A stretch of 64,000 nt of DNA from Balaenoptera acutorostrata (Eukaryota > Chordata > Mammalia > Artiodactyla > Balaenopteridae): the NCBI RefSeq assembly GCF_949987535.1, contig NC_080070.1, forward strand, positions 9,172,016 to 9,236,015, in the 5' to 3' direction. The position numbers and the translations under genes are program-made. The notes below the pieces were generated by a model. That model saw nothing but the letters and a program-made list of their open reading frames with translations, ran no database searches and was not told the DNA's origin. The stretch's first letter is position 1, and each line of letters begins with the position of its first letter. Shown here in pieces: positions 1 to 12,108 of this stretch.

Positions 1-203
1 TTTCAGATTTGGGAAACAGGATTCCCTTTAGACTAGCTCCTATGCACTTCTGACATGTCATCATCATTCTTGAGCACTTCCTTCCTTTCTGTCTGACACA
101 AATAGATGTGTCAGACTCATCTTGCACTTTTCCTGTCTTAGCCCTGAAATTAGTCACTTTTCCTAAAAAGCTGTGATCCATTAGGATCAAGATCCATTCA
201 GGA

Positions 204-250
204 GGTTTTGGAGTAAACGTAACTTTCCTTTAAAAAAAAAAAAAAAAAAA
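204..250 (+). mobile_element. Ultra-short poly(A)-tailed retro-insertion with 15-bp TSD
   Basis: The 15-base sequence AAGATCCATTCAGGA occurs at 189-203 and again, identical, at 251-265. Between the copies lie 28 bases of unique sequence (204-231) and a run of about 19 A. A poly(A) tract bounded by a perfect direct repeat is the signature of L1-driven target-primed reverse transcription. The junction TC/AAGA resembles an L1 endonuclease site. The 28-base body ends in TTTCCTTT; I do not recognise its source, which could be any severely 5'-truncated RNA. Confidence 0.8.
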
Positions 251-265
251 AAGATCCATTCAGGA

Positions 266-1439
266 ACCAAGATCTAGATGCCTGGCATGCTCAGTGCTAT
301 TGGAGTGTTGCTGCTTTCAGTCCTTCCATTGGAAAGAGCCGCACATGCATTTATATCAATATGTATCTATATTCATCTATAAACATTGAAAACTGTAAAG
401 TATATACCATAGTTTGTAAAGAGGAATCAGGAATGATTCTGGTGTAATACCCTGAAATTCAAGTTGATGGCTTTATCTCACCTCTGGAAATCTAGGTTGA
501 CAATTTGCCCCTAGTGAGAGCTTTCATTAATGTTGTGGACAAGATTGATAAATATCCTATTAGATGGTGAGTTATTTTGTATGTCTTTTTCTCCCTTAAA
601 CAAAGCATTATTTTTAATCTGAAATGATCCATATTTAAATATACTTTCTTCCATTCAATTGAATTGCAAATTCAAGACAAACACAACTTGAAAAGTCCAC
701 TGGCTACAAATGATACCCTTCCAAAAAGAAATTATTCATTCAGCAAAACTCCAAGGAAAATAAATACACAGTTCTGCAGCCAAGGTAAGCACACATACTG
801 GATTGAGACTGTATGAAAAATATTCCTTTGTCAAAATTCTGCAATCTGATAAACACCAATTCTGTTAAAAACTACATGGCTTGATATTTTTAACCAGTGC
901 TTTCCTCAGTCAGACATTAAGTTTTTGGAAAATCTCATGTTATATAAACAGAATGAGAAAGAGCATCTGATAATTATCAGAACGTCACTCTTACTGCATC
1001 TTGGGTTATCCCCCCCACGAAATGGTCTGACACATATTAAGCAGGAGATGTTGTAAAATAAAGACTCATAGCTACCTCTGGCATGGAAACTTGTACCACG
1101 TATGTATGCGTTAGTGTCTAAGTGTGTGTGTGTGTTTTCTGTACACGTATGATCTAGATCCTTATAATGAATCTGTGTAATTGTTCCCATTTGTCATTGT
1201 AATTCCTTGAGAATGGGAACCACTTCACCTTTCAAGCACTCCACACACTTCCTTTCTCCATCCTGCCAGAAATTCTTCTCATCTCTGTTAGATCTCTGGT
1301 TTTCTGAATCCTTGTCCTCTTTTCTAGATTCACTTCTTATTTGGAAGGGAACATCTTCTATTAGTTTCCTTGGCATGAAAGCAAAGGAGATAAATAATTG
1401 TATGACTGAGAATATTTGTGTTTATTCTCACAACTGAGT
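266..1439. other. Unassigned AT-rich DNA
   Basis: No recognisable gene, RNA or dated repeat is seen. Open frames here are short, lack family features and look like chance. Confidence 0.5.
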
Positions 1440-2000
1440 TGTAATTGGCCGGATATAGAATTCTAGATTAGAAATAGTTTCTCCTCAGAATTTTAAAGAC
1501 AGTATTCTATTGTCTTCTTGCTTCTGGTCTAGCTGTTGAGCAATCCAAAGCCATTTTGATTTATAATCTTTTATATGTGATAAGGTTTTTGTTTATTTTT
1601 TTAGAGGAAGCTTGTGCTACCTTCATTTTATCCTGATTGTTCAGAAATTTCATAATTATGTGCCTTGATGTGAGTGTATTTTCATCCATTTGGCTAGACA
1701 TTGTTCCTTGTCATTCTGAAAACATGTGGCCCTCAGGAAAAATATTCTACAAATATTTTATAGAAAAATTCATCCCTTCTATTTTCTCTTCCTAGAATTT
1801 TTATTATTTAATATTTGCCATCTCATTTTATTACCTTTCGTATTATGTTTTCCATCTCACTGTCTTTTTGTTTCATTTTCTGGGTGATTTCCTTCCTCAA
1901 TTTTATTCCTCAAGACTCATATTGGGTATTTTCAAAATTTCTGCATTATATTTTTTAACTGATCTCCAAATGCCATTTATGAGAGCATTTTATTCTTGTT
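1440..2000. repeat. Ancient dispersed repeat, LINE-like, family unassigned
   Basis: The run of phrases (a cleavage of the type ATTCTATTGTCTTCTTGCTT, then a stretch about TGTGCCTTGATGTGAGTGTA) matches the layout of a degraded repeat common in mammalian genomes. I recall the pattern but not the family. Both edges are estimates. Confidence 0.4.
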
Positions 2001-2914
2001 AATGGATAAATTACTTTATGAGTTCAGTCTGAAAACATTACTATTTTTAAGCCTTTCTTCCCTCTGTATAGTCTCTATTTCTTACACATTTTTCTTTTTT
2101 TCTCCACTTTTTTTTTTCCTCTTTTATTCCTCTTTCTTTTTTTTCTTTTTATTTTAAATCAACGTGCAAGATTTCCTCAGATATCCATAAAGCTTTGTTT
2201 GGGGAAAATGAATTTTAGAATCTTTATGATTTTCCTCATTGGCGGTGAGATTTCTGATGCAACTGGGTACATAAATCCTATATTCTATGAAGAAGTCAGG
2301 GCTGGAGATAAAAATCGCAGAGACATCAGTGTTTAGAAGCTATTTAAAGCTATGGAAGTAAATCAACTTGTCTTGGACAAAAATATAGATTAACAAAAGG
2401 GAGGTCTCACCAAACCTTCTTTTCAAATGAGCCAAGCAGTAGGGTTTTCTATGCATTATGACCCACGGTGGTTTCTTTAAACTAATATGTGGTGTTTTGA
2501 ACAAATTCACATTTAACTCTTCTACATATCTGCAAAATAATGAAGTGCGTTTTAAGTGCTCCGTTTAAAGGCACTTAAAGGTCATAGAAAAAGGATATCA
2601 GAAATAGTTAAATCAAAAAACAACCACAATGAGAAAAATCATCTTTAAAAATAATAAATTACATTAATACTCATAAAATAGATTCCATTAATACTGACCA
2701 ACATGGTGATTTCACATAATTTCAGATATGTAAAACTGCCTTTTATAATTGAGTACCTGAAAATAATCTAAGCTCAACAATCGCTAATTATATTCTTGGG
2801 AGGAAGGAAAACTGCTGTATGGTATAATAACCAAAAAAACAAAACAAAACAAAAAAACCCACCAAAATCACATTATATGAGTTACTGATTTATAGCAGAT
2901 ATCATTCCCAAAAT
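2001..2914. other. Unassigned DNA with a CAAAA low-complexity patch
   Basis: AT-rich sequence with no gene or datable element. Pyrimidine-rich simple sequence lies at about 2085-2150 and a CAAAA-type patch at about 2831-2858. Confidence 0.5.
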
Positions 2915-2990
2915 TTGCTACAAGGTTTATTTCTATCTTTCATGTGATAGTCACTATAAAATTTAAATTCTATACAGCTAGAAAAAAATC
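2915..2990 (+). repeat. Left arm of a 76-bp inverted repeat
   Basis: This arm is the reverse complement of 4089-4164 with 71 of 76 positions matching and no gaps, by hand alignment. The mismatches are one cluster of three in the middle and one pair further in. The match stops sharply on both sides of both arms. See the partner arm and the finding for possible explanations. Confidence 0.85.
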
Positions 2991-4088
2991 GCTTTCCTAA
3001 TTATCATAAAATTACACTTAGGAATTCATCAAACCTTTAAAATTAAAACTTCAAAAAGGGAACAAAAGCTTTCTAGTAGAACTTTAACAGTAATGCTCAA
3101 AATGTTAACAATAACACTGATCTATGCTTCAAACAATTCATAAAATTTCTCCCCTAAAAAGGTAAATATAGTGCAATAGAAGAAACTCCAATAAGATTAC
3201 TTGCATTGTGTTTGAGAGAATCTGAAAAGTTTTAGAACAATGGTTATTTTTTTAAGAAAAAATCAAATGCCAGCGCCAGTATTTATTACTAGTAACCTAC
3301 AATGTCGTATGTTCCTTTCCCCATAGGTTGAACTTAAATAACTTTTTAAAAATCTTTTTCTGCTACCGCCTGTATTGTTGGTATAGTAGTCATCTACAGG
3401 AAGTTAGAGTATTCCCATGACATGCACTGCCTGCTTAGCAACAGAAAATGATCATACATATAAGAGTACAAAGTAGGTCAGATACCAGAAGAATTCTGCC
3501 TTCCTTAAGGGTTTACATACCATGTTAAAAGGCATTGGTTGGGCCTCAAAAATATTAAACATTTTCTGAAATTGTCAATTGCAAACTTTTTCCTTTTCAA
3601 CTAGAATAATGAAATCATGACCCTTAAGATGTTAGTAGTAGCCAAGACAAAATGATGGATTTGTAGCATGACATTTTAAAAGATGTGTGGGCACAGAACA
3701 GAACATGAAAATCAAATCACTATCATTTATAATCTGCAGCAACTTGCTACCATGGGAGAAATACTTTCCCAGGAAAGAGATAAAATATCAATTTATTTTA
3801 AAGTATCCTTTGCAATTTCAGAGAGAAAATCCAGGCAAGGATTTATTTAAAAATCCAGAGAATAAGTATCTTTTGTACAGTTTTGTTGCTAACTGTGGGT
3901 ATTCACATTAGAGTAGTTAATTCTAACAAGAGACACTAACATGACCACACTTTCTTTATATGTGTCAGATTTAATGACATTTGGTTTGGCAGTAGGAAAA
4001 TCTGGACTGTAAAATTATTACCTTTATTGTCTTCACAACACTTCTGGTTAGGAGGTATCACTCTAGGATCAAAAAGAGTAGTCCATCT
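2991..4088. other. 1098-bp spacer between inverted arms
   Basis: The interior is AT-rich and has no open frame with transposase-like features. The longest frame (3687-3911) encodes 74 residues with no recognisable motif. Nothing else was identified. Confidence 0.5.
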
Positions 4089-4164
4089 GATTTTTTTCTA
4101 GCTGTTCAGAATTTAAATTTTATAGTGACAATCATGTGAAAGATAGAAATAAACCTTGTAGCAA
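4089..4164 (-). repeat. Right arm of a 76-bp inverted repeat
   Basis: Reverse complement of the arm at 2915-2990 (about 93% identity). The outer tips read TTGCTACAAGG and CCTTGTAGCAA. No direct repeat such as TA or an 8-bp duplication is visible just outside the arms, so this is not shown to be a transposon with terminal inverted repeats. Confidence 0.85.
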
Positions 4165-5229
4165 CCTTTTTTAACATGAACACATAGCAATACACATGTA
4201 AAAGCATTCATGTTTCTAAATATGCGTATCTAAAGGACACCATTGGCTCTTTACACTGCACAGTTATTCCATGGTACAGATTCATAGCAGAAACGCTTAC
4301 AAGGGAGTTGTATGTGTATATAATAGTATCGTTTCTCAGTTGGAGTCTTTTGCTTGATGTAACAGCAGAACCTTGAAATGAATTGTGTTTACTGAGTAGA
4401 GAAAAGGGACAAACAAGAGCTATCATCATTCAGGCAGTAACAATACATTTATGTTAAGGCAATAATTTCTTCAACGTGAACTCTTATAAAGGCATTCAGC
4501 AATGCATAATCACTTCTCCCTCATGCCATTCACTTTGTTAGGCTCTGAATACACAGATCACCATAACAACATGGAAAATGAAGAAATATGATCACTTTGA
4601 GTTTTGTTTTTCAACCATCTCAGCACTTTTCCTGATTCAATACATGCCCAATTGTTCCTACAAGTGAAATTGAGTGATTTTCACCATTATGTTGCTCTTT
4701 CTTCTTTAAAAGAATGTAGCAAAGTCTCTAGAGAGGTTTATGTAACCCCAGATTTTCTGAATCTACTCCCTTATTGCTTTTAGAAACTATTATTATTACA
4801 AAGCATGAATTTGATGAAAACTATTTTGTTTGTAGCCTCTTTCTTCCTTAACAACCTTGAAAATTTGTCATTAGGTTTCAAGGTGTTCTGTCTCATGACA
4901 GTAACATTCTGATCAGGTCAAGATATTCTGCCTAAACATGTTACCACATTGGTGGGCCCTACTCAGCCATTCTCTCTTTCTCTGCCTTCACTCTGACCTC
5001 TATATTTAATGATATTGCAATGCTAACTGCAGATCAGTGTCTTTCCTCTTACATTTGAATTAAATTCTCTTGTTATACTATGAAGCGATTTCAAATTCCA
5101 ACATATTTTAAAGTTAATGACATTCCAAATTAAATGATTTATACTCACATATTACTTCAAAGGCTCTGGTCAAATTTCAATATTTCAATTACAATTATTG
5201 TTCAATTCTGATCTGGCCAAATCGAATCT
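4165..5229. other. Unassigned DNA
   Basis: No gene or recognisable repeat seen. Confidence 0.5.
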
Positions 5230-5231
5230 CT

Positions 5232-5345
5232 CTTTTTTATACTTTTTAAGTATATTTTTTTACTTTTTAAGTATTTTTTAAGTATTACTTTTTAAGTATT
5301 TTTTTAAAGTATATTTTATACTTTTTAAGTATTTTTTTAAGACAA
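5232..5345. repeat. AT-rich tandem array of palindromic units
   Basis: Imperfect tandem copies of a unit of roughly 20 bases built around ACTTTTTAAGTA, which is itself nearly palindromic, alternating with T runs. Unit length varies, so copy number cannot be stated exactly. Confidence 0.75.
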
Positions 5346-6099
5346 ATGTTTTATACTTAGTTTTTTCTCTTACCCTGACTTATGTGAGTCATGCTTTTCT
5401 CTCCTAACTAGACTGAGATTTCTAAAAGATAGAAATCAATGTATTTCCCACAGAGCCCTGGAAATTTTCCTACAGAATGAAGAAAAAAAGAAGTGTGTGT
5501 GAGTGTGTGAGTGTGTGTGTGCAGGGAGCGGGGGTTCACACATGAACTGATTCTTGGCGGCTGCCTCTTTCTCCCAGAATCCTATGAGTATGGCACCACA
5601 CTCGGCAGAACCAGAGTCTCCTTTGGCTGTTCTCACCTGTTTGTAGTCCCTTCTGAGAATAGTGCGGAAATCTGAGAGCACAATTTTCCTTTTGATTTAG
5701 CCCATGAGGTTTTCTTATTAACATTTTAAAACTAAATTATCACTACCCAAATACAAACAGATCACAAAATGGGTTTGTCGATCGAAACCTAAATGACTTC
5801 TAAGAACAACAGCAGCACGACAGAGTCCCATCACTCTTCTGATTGCACAGTTTCCCTGAAGAACCAAACTCAGTTAGGTAAGGAATGTTTAATGACAAAC
5901 AAAGTGTTCTTGGTGGAATATTACTTGGAACTCAGGAAAAGAGAATGTGTTGAAATCAGAGAGAAGGATAAAATCAGCCACGGAATAGAGTAGAATACTC
6001 TAAAACCAAACTAACTTGAAACAAAAACAACTAAGACTAGATATCTGCTTGCAGTTGTAAATAGAGAGTAAATTGGAACGAGGGAAAAAGGAATTGAAA
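5346..6099. other. Unassigned DNA with a short GT microsatellite
   Basis: Holds an interrupted (GT)n/(GAGT)n tract at about 5493-5521. Open frames on both strands across it show no coding signature. Confidence 0.5.
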
Positions 6100-7282
6100 C
6101 ACAAGTACCCACCCAAACTAAAAATCTTCTTCACAAGAAAGGAGATCATCAACAAAATGAGAAGGCAACCCATAGAATGGGAGAAAACATTTGCAAACCC
6201 TATATCTGATAAGGAGTTAATATCCAAATAAATAAGGAATTCACACAGCCCAACATCAAAAAACAAATACTATGATTTAAAAATGGGCAAAGGATCTGAA
6301 ATAGACACTTTACCAAAGAAGACAGGCAGATGAGCAACAGATATATGAAAAGATGTTCAACATCACTAATCAACAGAGAAATGTAAATCAAAACCACAAA
6401 GAGATAACTTCTCACATCTGTTGGAATATCTACTATCAAAAAGACAAATGTTGGTGAGGATGTAGAGAAAAGGGACCATTGTGTAATGCTAGTGGGAATA
6501 TAAATTGTTACAGCCACTATGGAAAACAGTATGAAGATATCTCAAAAAGTTAAAAATAGGACTATCATGTGATCCAGCAATCCCACTGTGTATATATCCG
6601 AATAAAATAAAAACAGGAGATTGAAGAGATATCTGCACCCCATGTTCATTGCAGCATTATTCAAAATAGCAAAGACAAGAAAACAACCTAAAGATGGATT
6701 CATTTGTCCATCTACAAATGAATGGATAAAGAAAAAGTGGTGTATACGATAGAATATTATTCAGTCTTGAAAAAGAAGGAAATCCTTCCATTTGCAACAA
6801 CATGGATAAACCTGGAGGACATTATGCTAAGTGAAATAAGTCAGATACAGAAAGACAAATGCTACATTTTCTCACTAATGTGTGGAACCTAAAATAATCA
6901 AGCTAATAGGAGCATAGAATGAAATGGTGGCTGCCAGGGGCTGGGGAAAGGTAGAAATGGGGAGATGCTGGTCAAAAGATATAAACCTCCAGTTATACAA
7001 CCAGTAAGTTCAAGGGATCCAATGTACAGCATGGTGACTACAGTTAACAATACTGTATTGTATACTTGAAAGTTGCTAAGAGTAAATCTTAAATGTTCTC
7101 ACCATAAAAAAGTAACTATGAGAAGCAATAGATGAGTTAACTAATCTTATTGTGGTAATAAGATTCAAAAATATACATTCCTGTATAATTTCAAAAATAT
7201 AATTTAAAAATATACATCTATCATATCATCTTAAATTTATGCAATATGTCAATTATATCTCAATAAAACTAAACAAAAAAAA
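6100..7282 (+). mobile_element. Old L1 3' end (end of ORF2 plus 3' UTR)
   Basis: From about 6100 the sequence follows the end of L1 ORF2. Translated pieces resemble RRQPIEWEKTFAN, and later blocks match the ends around KYSLL-type and WIKKMW-type segments, but stops and frameshifts break every frame. An L1-type 3' UTR follows and closes with CAATAAAACTAAAC and a short A run near 7282. Divergence suggests an L1M-class copy. The 5' edge is estimated and no TSD was found. Confidence 0.8.
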
Positions 7283-7439
7283 AAGAACTCTCTGCATCAG
7301 GAGAATTATGTATTAGACAGGCGAGTTCTCTAATGCTGGCTTTTATCAAACATAGGGTAGGCTTTCCAGGAGTACTCTGAGGTGATTTACAGAAGGACTA
7401 GAAGATGAACAAGAGTCCATTCAAAAAAATGATGTCAAA

Positions 7440-8295
7440 GAACACAGTATTCAACTTGAAAGCCCTCCCACTGGTCAAATTTGAGAAAATTTTGAGGCAA
7501 AAAAATATCGACAGTAATACACTATAACCCAGAGGATAATGGAAGAATCCAGGAGTCCATATTGATAGCGAGAAAGCTCTTCCTTACAATAATATTCCAG
7601 GTAATAAATGTAGAAGGAATGATGGAAATTAATATTGCCATTTGCAAGCATCACAGTAGTAAAAATCATCCCAATGCATGCTAAAATGAATGGACGAATG
7701 TTAGATGAAAAAGTATAATGAGAAACAGGATACTGACACAGTCTTAAAAGTATTTTCCCACGATGTACTTATTATAAAAGGAAACAACAGTAACTTTAAC
7801 GTAGAGAAATCGCTTCAAGTGATCAATGTTAATGGTACCAGAAATGAGACACAGCAAGTAGGTTGTGCCTCCTGATACGATGCACTGACAAGAATGTGGC
7901 ATCATTTGCCAAAAATGCATCAACTGAGGAAATTGTGGACAAATTCAAAATGAGCGACATTCTAAAAACTAATTGGCCAATGCGCTTCATGTTTATGAAA
8001 GACAAAGAAAGACTGAGGAACTGTCCAAATTAAAAGAGACATGGCAACTAAATGCAGTGTGCAGTCCTGGTCCAGAAAAAAGACATTGATTGGTCAAGTG
8101 ATGAACTTTGCAAAAGGTCTATAGATTGAAGTGGTATATCAATGTTAATTTCTGGATAGTGATCAATGTAATGCCATCATATAACGTGTTGACATTTGGA
8201 GAATCTAGGTGAAGGCTATATGGGAATTTTGTATTATTCTTGTTAACTGTTATGTGAAGTCTGAAAAAATTTTGAAAAGTTAAAAAAGAATAAAT
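7440..8295 (+). mobile_element. Old L1M-type 3' UTR remnant
   Basis: The stretch around 7980-8130 (AGACTGAGGAACTGTCCAAA, then a purine-rich run about loss of ACATGGCAACTAAATGC) and the final part (GGTGAAGGCTATATGGGAAT, TGAAGTCTGAAA) match the well-known 3' UTR layout of ancient L1M elements. It ends in AAAAAAGAATAAATAAA-like sequence. The part before about 7850 is less certain. Confidence 0.65.
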
Positions 8296-10294
8296 AAAAG
8301 ATATTTCCAAAAAGCAAGCAAACAAACAAAAAAGGTGGCGCTAGCTATAATGAGTAGCACACAAGAAGAAACTCCAGGAATCAGTGGCACCAAAAAAGTA
8401 AAATGTGTGCTTGGGAGAATGAGGCTGCAACAGCTCTATGGTCCAGACTGTTGGTTCTTCAATTATAAACTCAGGAATTTGCTTCTGACTCCCAAAGGAG
8501 AGCCACGAGAGCTACTGAGCTGGCTAATGATGTGGTATAGAAGAGTTCTGTGAGCTTGGGCAGTATAGTGAATAAGGAATGGATTGGATAGGTCAGATGA
8601 AGGCCAGTTGGGAAGCCTCAATTATCTATACATACCTAGATGTTAGGCACTATAAATGCCTAAACTAGGGTGATGGTAGAATAGCAAAAAAAAAAAAAAA
8701 AAAAAGGGAGAGATTAAAATCATGAGGAAGAAGTGATTTGATGACATATACCATTTTATTTAAGAAGTCCACAGTAGACATTGTTATGCACTGACCAGAT
8801 ACCACTCCATGAGTGAAGGGCTTATTTCCCCTTTGGAGTTTCCATGGTGAAAGAAAGTCACTGTGTCCAAGATCACTTCCCTTTCCCTGGGGAAACTGCA
8901 TCCAATAACTGTCAAAGTGGAATAGCAAGCCCCAATCCCATCTTCCCATTTTCAGGCCAGTGCTGAAGGACCATCCTAGATTTCAGGTACTAATGAGGTC
9001 AGCTGGAAGCTTTATTAAGAGTACACAGCAGCACAACTTCTCTCTCTTCCCCAGCCTTCCTCCCTTTCTTTCTCTTCTGTTCCACAGGCAGTGATCCCAA
9101 GAGCATCCCTAGTAAGGCCCTACATGTTCATCTCCATCTCAAAGTGAATCAATAACATAATCAAGAATGATGCTGAAGGTTCAAGCTTGGGTGAAAAGAG
9201 ACCTGTGATACCACACACCAAAAAGCTGGCAGACATGAAAAAGTGTGTGAGAAAGGAATATGGAGAGGAAGAAATGAAGAGTGGATTTTAGAATGCTAAA
9301 ATTGAGGAGATTGTGGGGTGGCAATATCCAGCAGGTAGTTGGAATACACAGGGCTCAAATTTGGGAGCGAGTTCGTAATAATGGATACAAACTTTGCTCT
9401 TTTCCACATAGAGAAAATAGTTCAACTCCTATTTTGAGTACTGCTGTTGCTGCCGTTGCTTCTATGATCCTGTGAGGAAATCCAAATAGCCTAAGATCTA
9501 TTATGTGATTCCTGTAAGATTTCTTTAAACAAAATTTTCTTTGGTCTGTGTATTAGTCATGTGTTCAAACAGCCTAGCTGAGGATTTAGATTAGCATCTT
9601 GGACAAGTTTTGAGCAATGTTAAACCATTTCATCTGCTCAAAGATACAAGGACTGCTTCTTTTTACAGCTTCCAATGAGATAAGAAATACCTCCCATCCA
9701 AATAAGTCATTTTAGTCAGGGACAATATAGAAGTTAGTGAAGCCCTGAATCTTAACAAGTAAGAAGTTCAAGCCTTTCAAAGAGAATCAGGCTATCAGGA
9801 CTCAAACAGACCTTTTGGGAGTAATTTAAAGTAATTTTTTCTGCCTCTGTGAAGAATGGAACCTCAATGGTGCCTGTGATCTGAATATAAGAGAGAAAGC
9901 ATATCCCAATCTATATGTAAAAATAATACCTTGTTTTCTTATTCTGAGCACTTACCAAAAGCCATTTTAACCAGTTTTTGTAAAGATTTTCTTTCTCTTA
10001 TAACTCGAATTTCAGAATTCAAAAATGTTACATTCCACATTAAAGTTTTATTCATTTTATGTGACCATGAATTTTAATCATACACACTTAAAGATATTTT
10101 CTCATATGGGAGCTTAACAGTAGGTACATTGAAAAGTGAACTCAAGAGGATATATTTTCATTCATTCATTTACTCATTTGCTCAAATACTAATTAAACTA
10201 AACTCTAAATCACAGAATTTTAGCATGTGAGAGAACGTTAGTGAAAAAACTGAGGCCTTGGTAAAAAGATAGCATCATGGGAATTCGGGCAAGA
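8296..10294. other. Unassigned DNA with an A run
   Basis: An A run lies at about 8686-8705, without a visible duplication beside it. The stretch 8990-9130 resembles the end of an old dispersed repeat, but I could not place it. No gene was recognised, and the open frame at 8335-8553 shows no family features. Confidence 0.45.
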
Positions 10295-10740
10295 CAAAAT
10301 TTGTTGAGTGCCTTCAATGAGCCTGCCATTGTACTATGCTAGGTTCTTTTTTTTTTAAGATATTTTTTGTTGTTGTTTTGATGTGGACCATTTTTAAAGT
10401 CTTTATTGAATTTGTTACAATATTGCTTCTGTTTTAAGTTTTGGTTTTTTGGCCACCAGGCATGTGGGATTTTAGCTCCCAGGCCAGGAATCGAACCTGC
10501 ATCCCCTAAATTGGAAGGCAAAGTCTTAACCACTGGTCTGCCAGGAAAGTCCCTATGCTAGGTTCTTTAACAAGAGGTTTTCTTGAATTCTTATCATTCC
10601 TCAATTGTTATAGGATGGTTGTAACTGTCTTACAACCAACCTACAGTTACCAGTAGTATTAAGCAATGAAATTGAGACCAAAAGAGGCTAAGTACGGCAA
10701 ACGTCACATTGGTAAGTAACTTTTCACTTGTCCCTGTTAC
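10295..10740 (+). repeat. MIR SINE, split by a CHR-2-like SINE
   Basis: Left part (to 10349) contains TTGTTGAGTGCCTTCAATGA and the right part (from 10553) continues with GAGACCAAAAGAGGCTAAGT, the usual order in MIR. The insertion at 10350-10552 separates them, so MIR is the older element. Confidence 0.65.
10350..10552 (-). mobile_element. CHR-2-like tRNA-derived SINE
   Basis: Read on the minus strand it starts GGACTTTCCTGGCAGACC, has an A-box-like TGGTTAAGACT and a B box GGTTCGATTCC, and ends in an A-rich tail (T-rich on the plus strand). A perfect 16-bp TSD, CTATGCTAGGTTCTTT, flanks it at 10334-10349 and 10553-10568. The layout fits the CHR-2 / ruminant tRNA-SINE family shared by whales, hippos and ruminants. 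Confidence 0.85.
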
Positions 10741-10744
10741 CTTT

Positions 10745-11374
10745 CCATGAATGTAATACCTAAAACACTCAGTAAGTTAGTTACTTCAGCATTGGTACTA
10801 CGAGAAGCACACATGTTTCAACTTATTTCCATGATAATATCATCAAGTAACTTTACATCTGTTTTCAAACACCTTCAAGGAAGACAGAATAAGGCAAGAA
10901 TGACTTCTCCATTTTAGATTAATCTGGAAACTTTTCAAATTAGTCCACGCTGAGTAACAATTGCAATTCATCCTAATCTGTATTAGCTTGATTATCACCA
11001 CTTACTTAATCTCAGAGTATTCAAAATGTCAATAGGGATCATGGTGTCAAATGTTTTCATTTTCATTTGTTTAACTTTTACTACAAAAATATAGTTTTAT
11101 CATGCAGGGATAAAAATGGAAACAATGAGTACTAATTAATGCATTTCCTAATAACAAACACTTTTAAAATAACTCACAAGCTGTTAACCCAAACCAACCT
11201 TTGAAAAATAGATTAATGCCCAAAGTATGCTTTGGAACATTTTCACAAGATTTAAACATTTTTCGGGCATTTATTAACTCATTTTATACCTAACATTGGC
11301 ATCTAAAGACCAGCCTGGCATTTAAGTACTTAGTTATTGGTTTTGCTAAGCATCAAAACTGTAGTTTGGATTTA
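10745..11374. other. Unassigned DNA
   Basis: No gene or recognisable repeat seen. Confidence 0.5.
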
Positions 11375-11595
11375 TTGACTTCTTTGAGCTCTTTCTATAC
11401 GCCAGGGTCCTTGTCAAGAGCTTAACAAATATTATCTAATATAATTACCAACAATAATCCTCTGACAGATAACATCATGCCTGTTATATGACACTGAAAC
11501 CTAAAATGTTGTAGCAACTGGCTCCAAACCCCACATCTTGTGAGTGAAAATATACCTCAGGTCATTTGACCTCAATGCCCTAGCTCTGAACAAGA
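11375..11595 (+). repeat. MIR-like ancient SINE
   Basis: Shows the MIR order: a TTTGAGCTCTTTCTATACGC-type opening, AACAATAATCCTCTGACAGA in the centre, then GGTCATTTGACCTCAATGCC near the end. Heavily diverged. Confidence 0.55.
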
Positions 11596-11691
11596 GATTC
11601 TAGGAATTTGCTACTTATTTCTCAGCGAGACATTTGCAACCTGTTTAGTAAAAAAATTAGTATAGAGTATGGTTAGACTCACTTGGAGAGC

Positions 11692-11850
11692 GTGGTTCCT
11701 CAACCAGCAGTATCAGTAACACTGAAAACTTGTTAGAAAACCAAACTCTCCTGCTTCCCCATCTTAAACCAATCAGAACCTCTGGGGGCGGGGCCTTGCA
11801 ATCTGTTTCAACAAGCTCTCCAGATGACTCCAATCACCCTATACTAGGAG
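11692..11850 (+). repeat. MER5A-like DNA transposon fossil
   Basis: Contains GTGGTTCCTCAACCAGCAG, then AACCTCTGGGGGCGGGGCC, then TTTCAACAAGCTCTCCAGA, the expected order for MER5A (hAT-Charlie, non-autonomous). Confidence 0.7.
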
Positions 11851-12108
11851 AATCAGAGCAGTAAAAAAGTTATTTACTCTTTAAAACCTATTTTCCTTTC
11901 TTTATATATCACAATAAGTAGAGAAAGAAAGCTTAAAGGAATTTTTCTCCAACAAGATTATTCTCTGCAGTTCCTTCAGTGATAGATACAAACTTATTTA
12001 TACACAATAATTGCTAACTGCCAACTGCCAGTAAAACAAGTCATAATAATGATCTAGCATAGACCAAAGATCTCTTTAAAAACTATTTCATTAAAAAATC
12101 ACAACCCT

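Noticed and set aside
8686..8705. A-run as another poly(A)-only insertion
   Set aside because: No direct repeat could be found on both sides of the tract.
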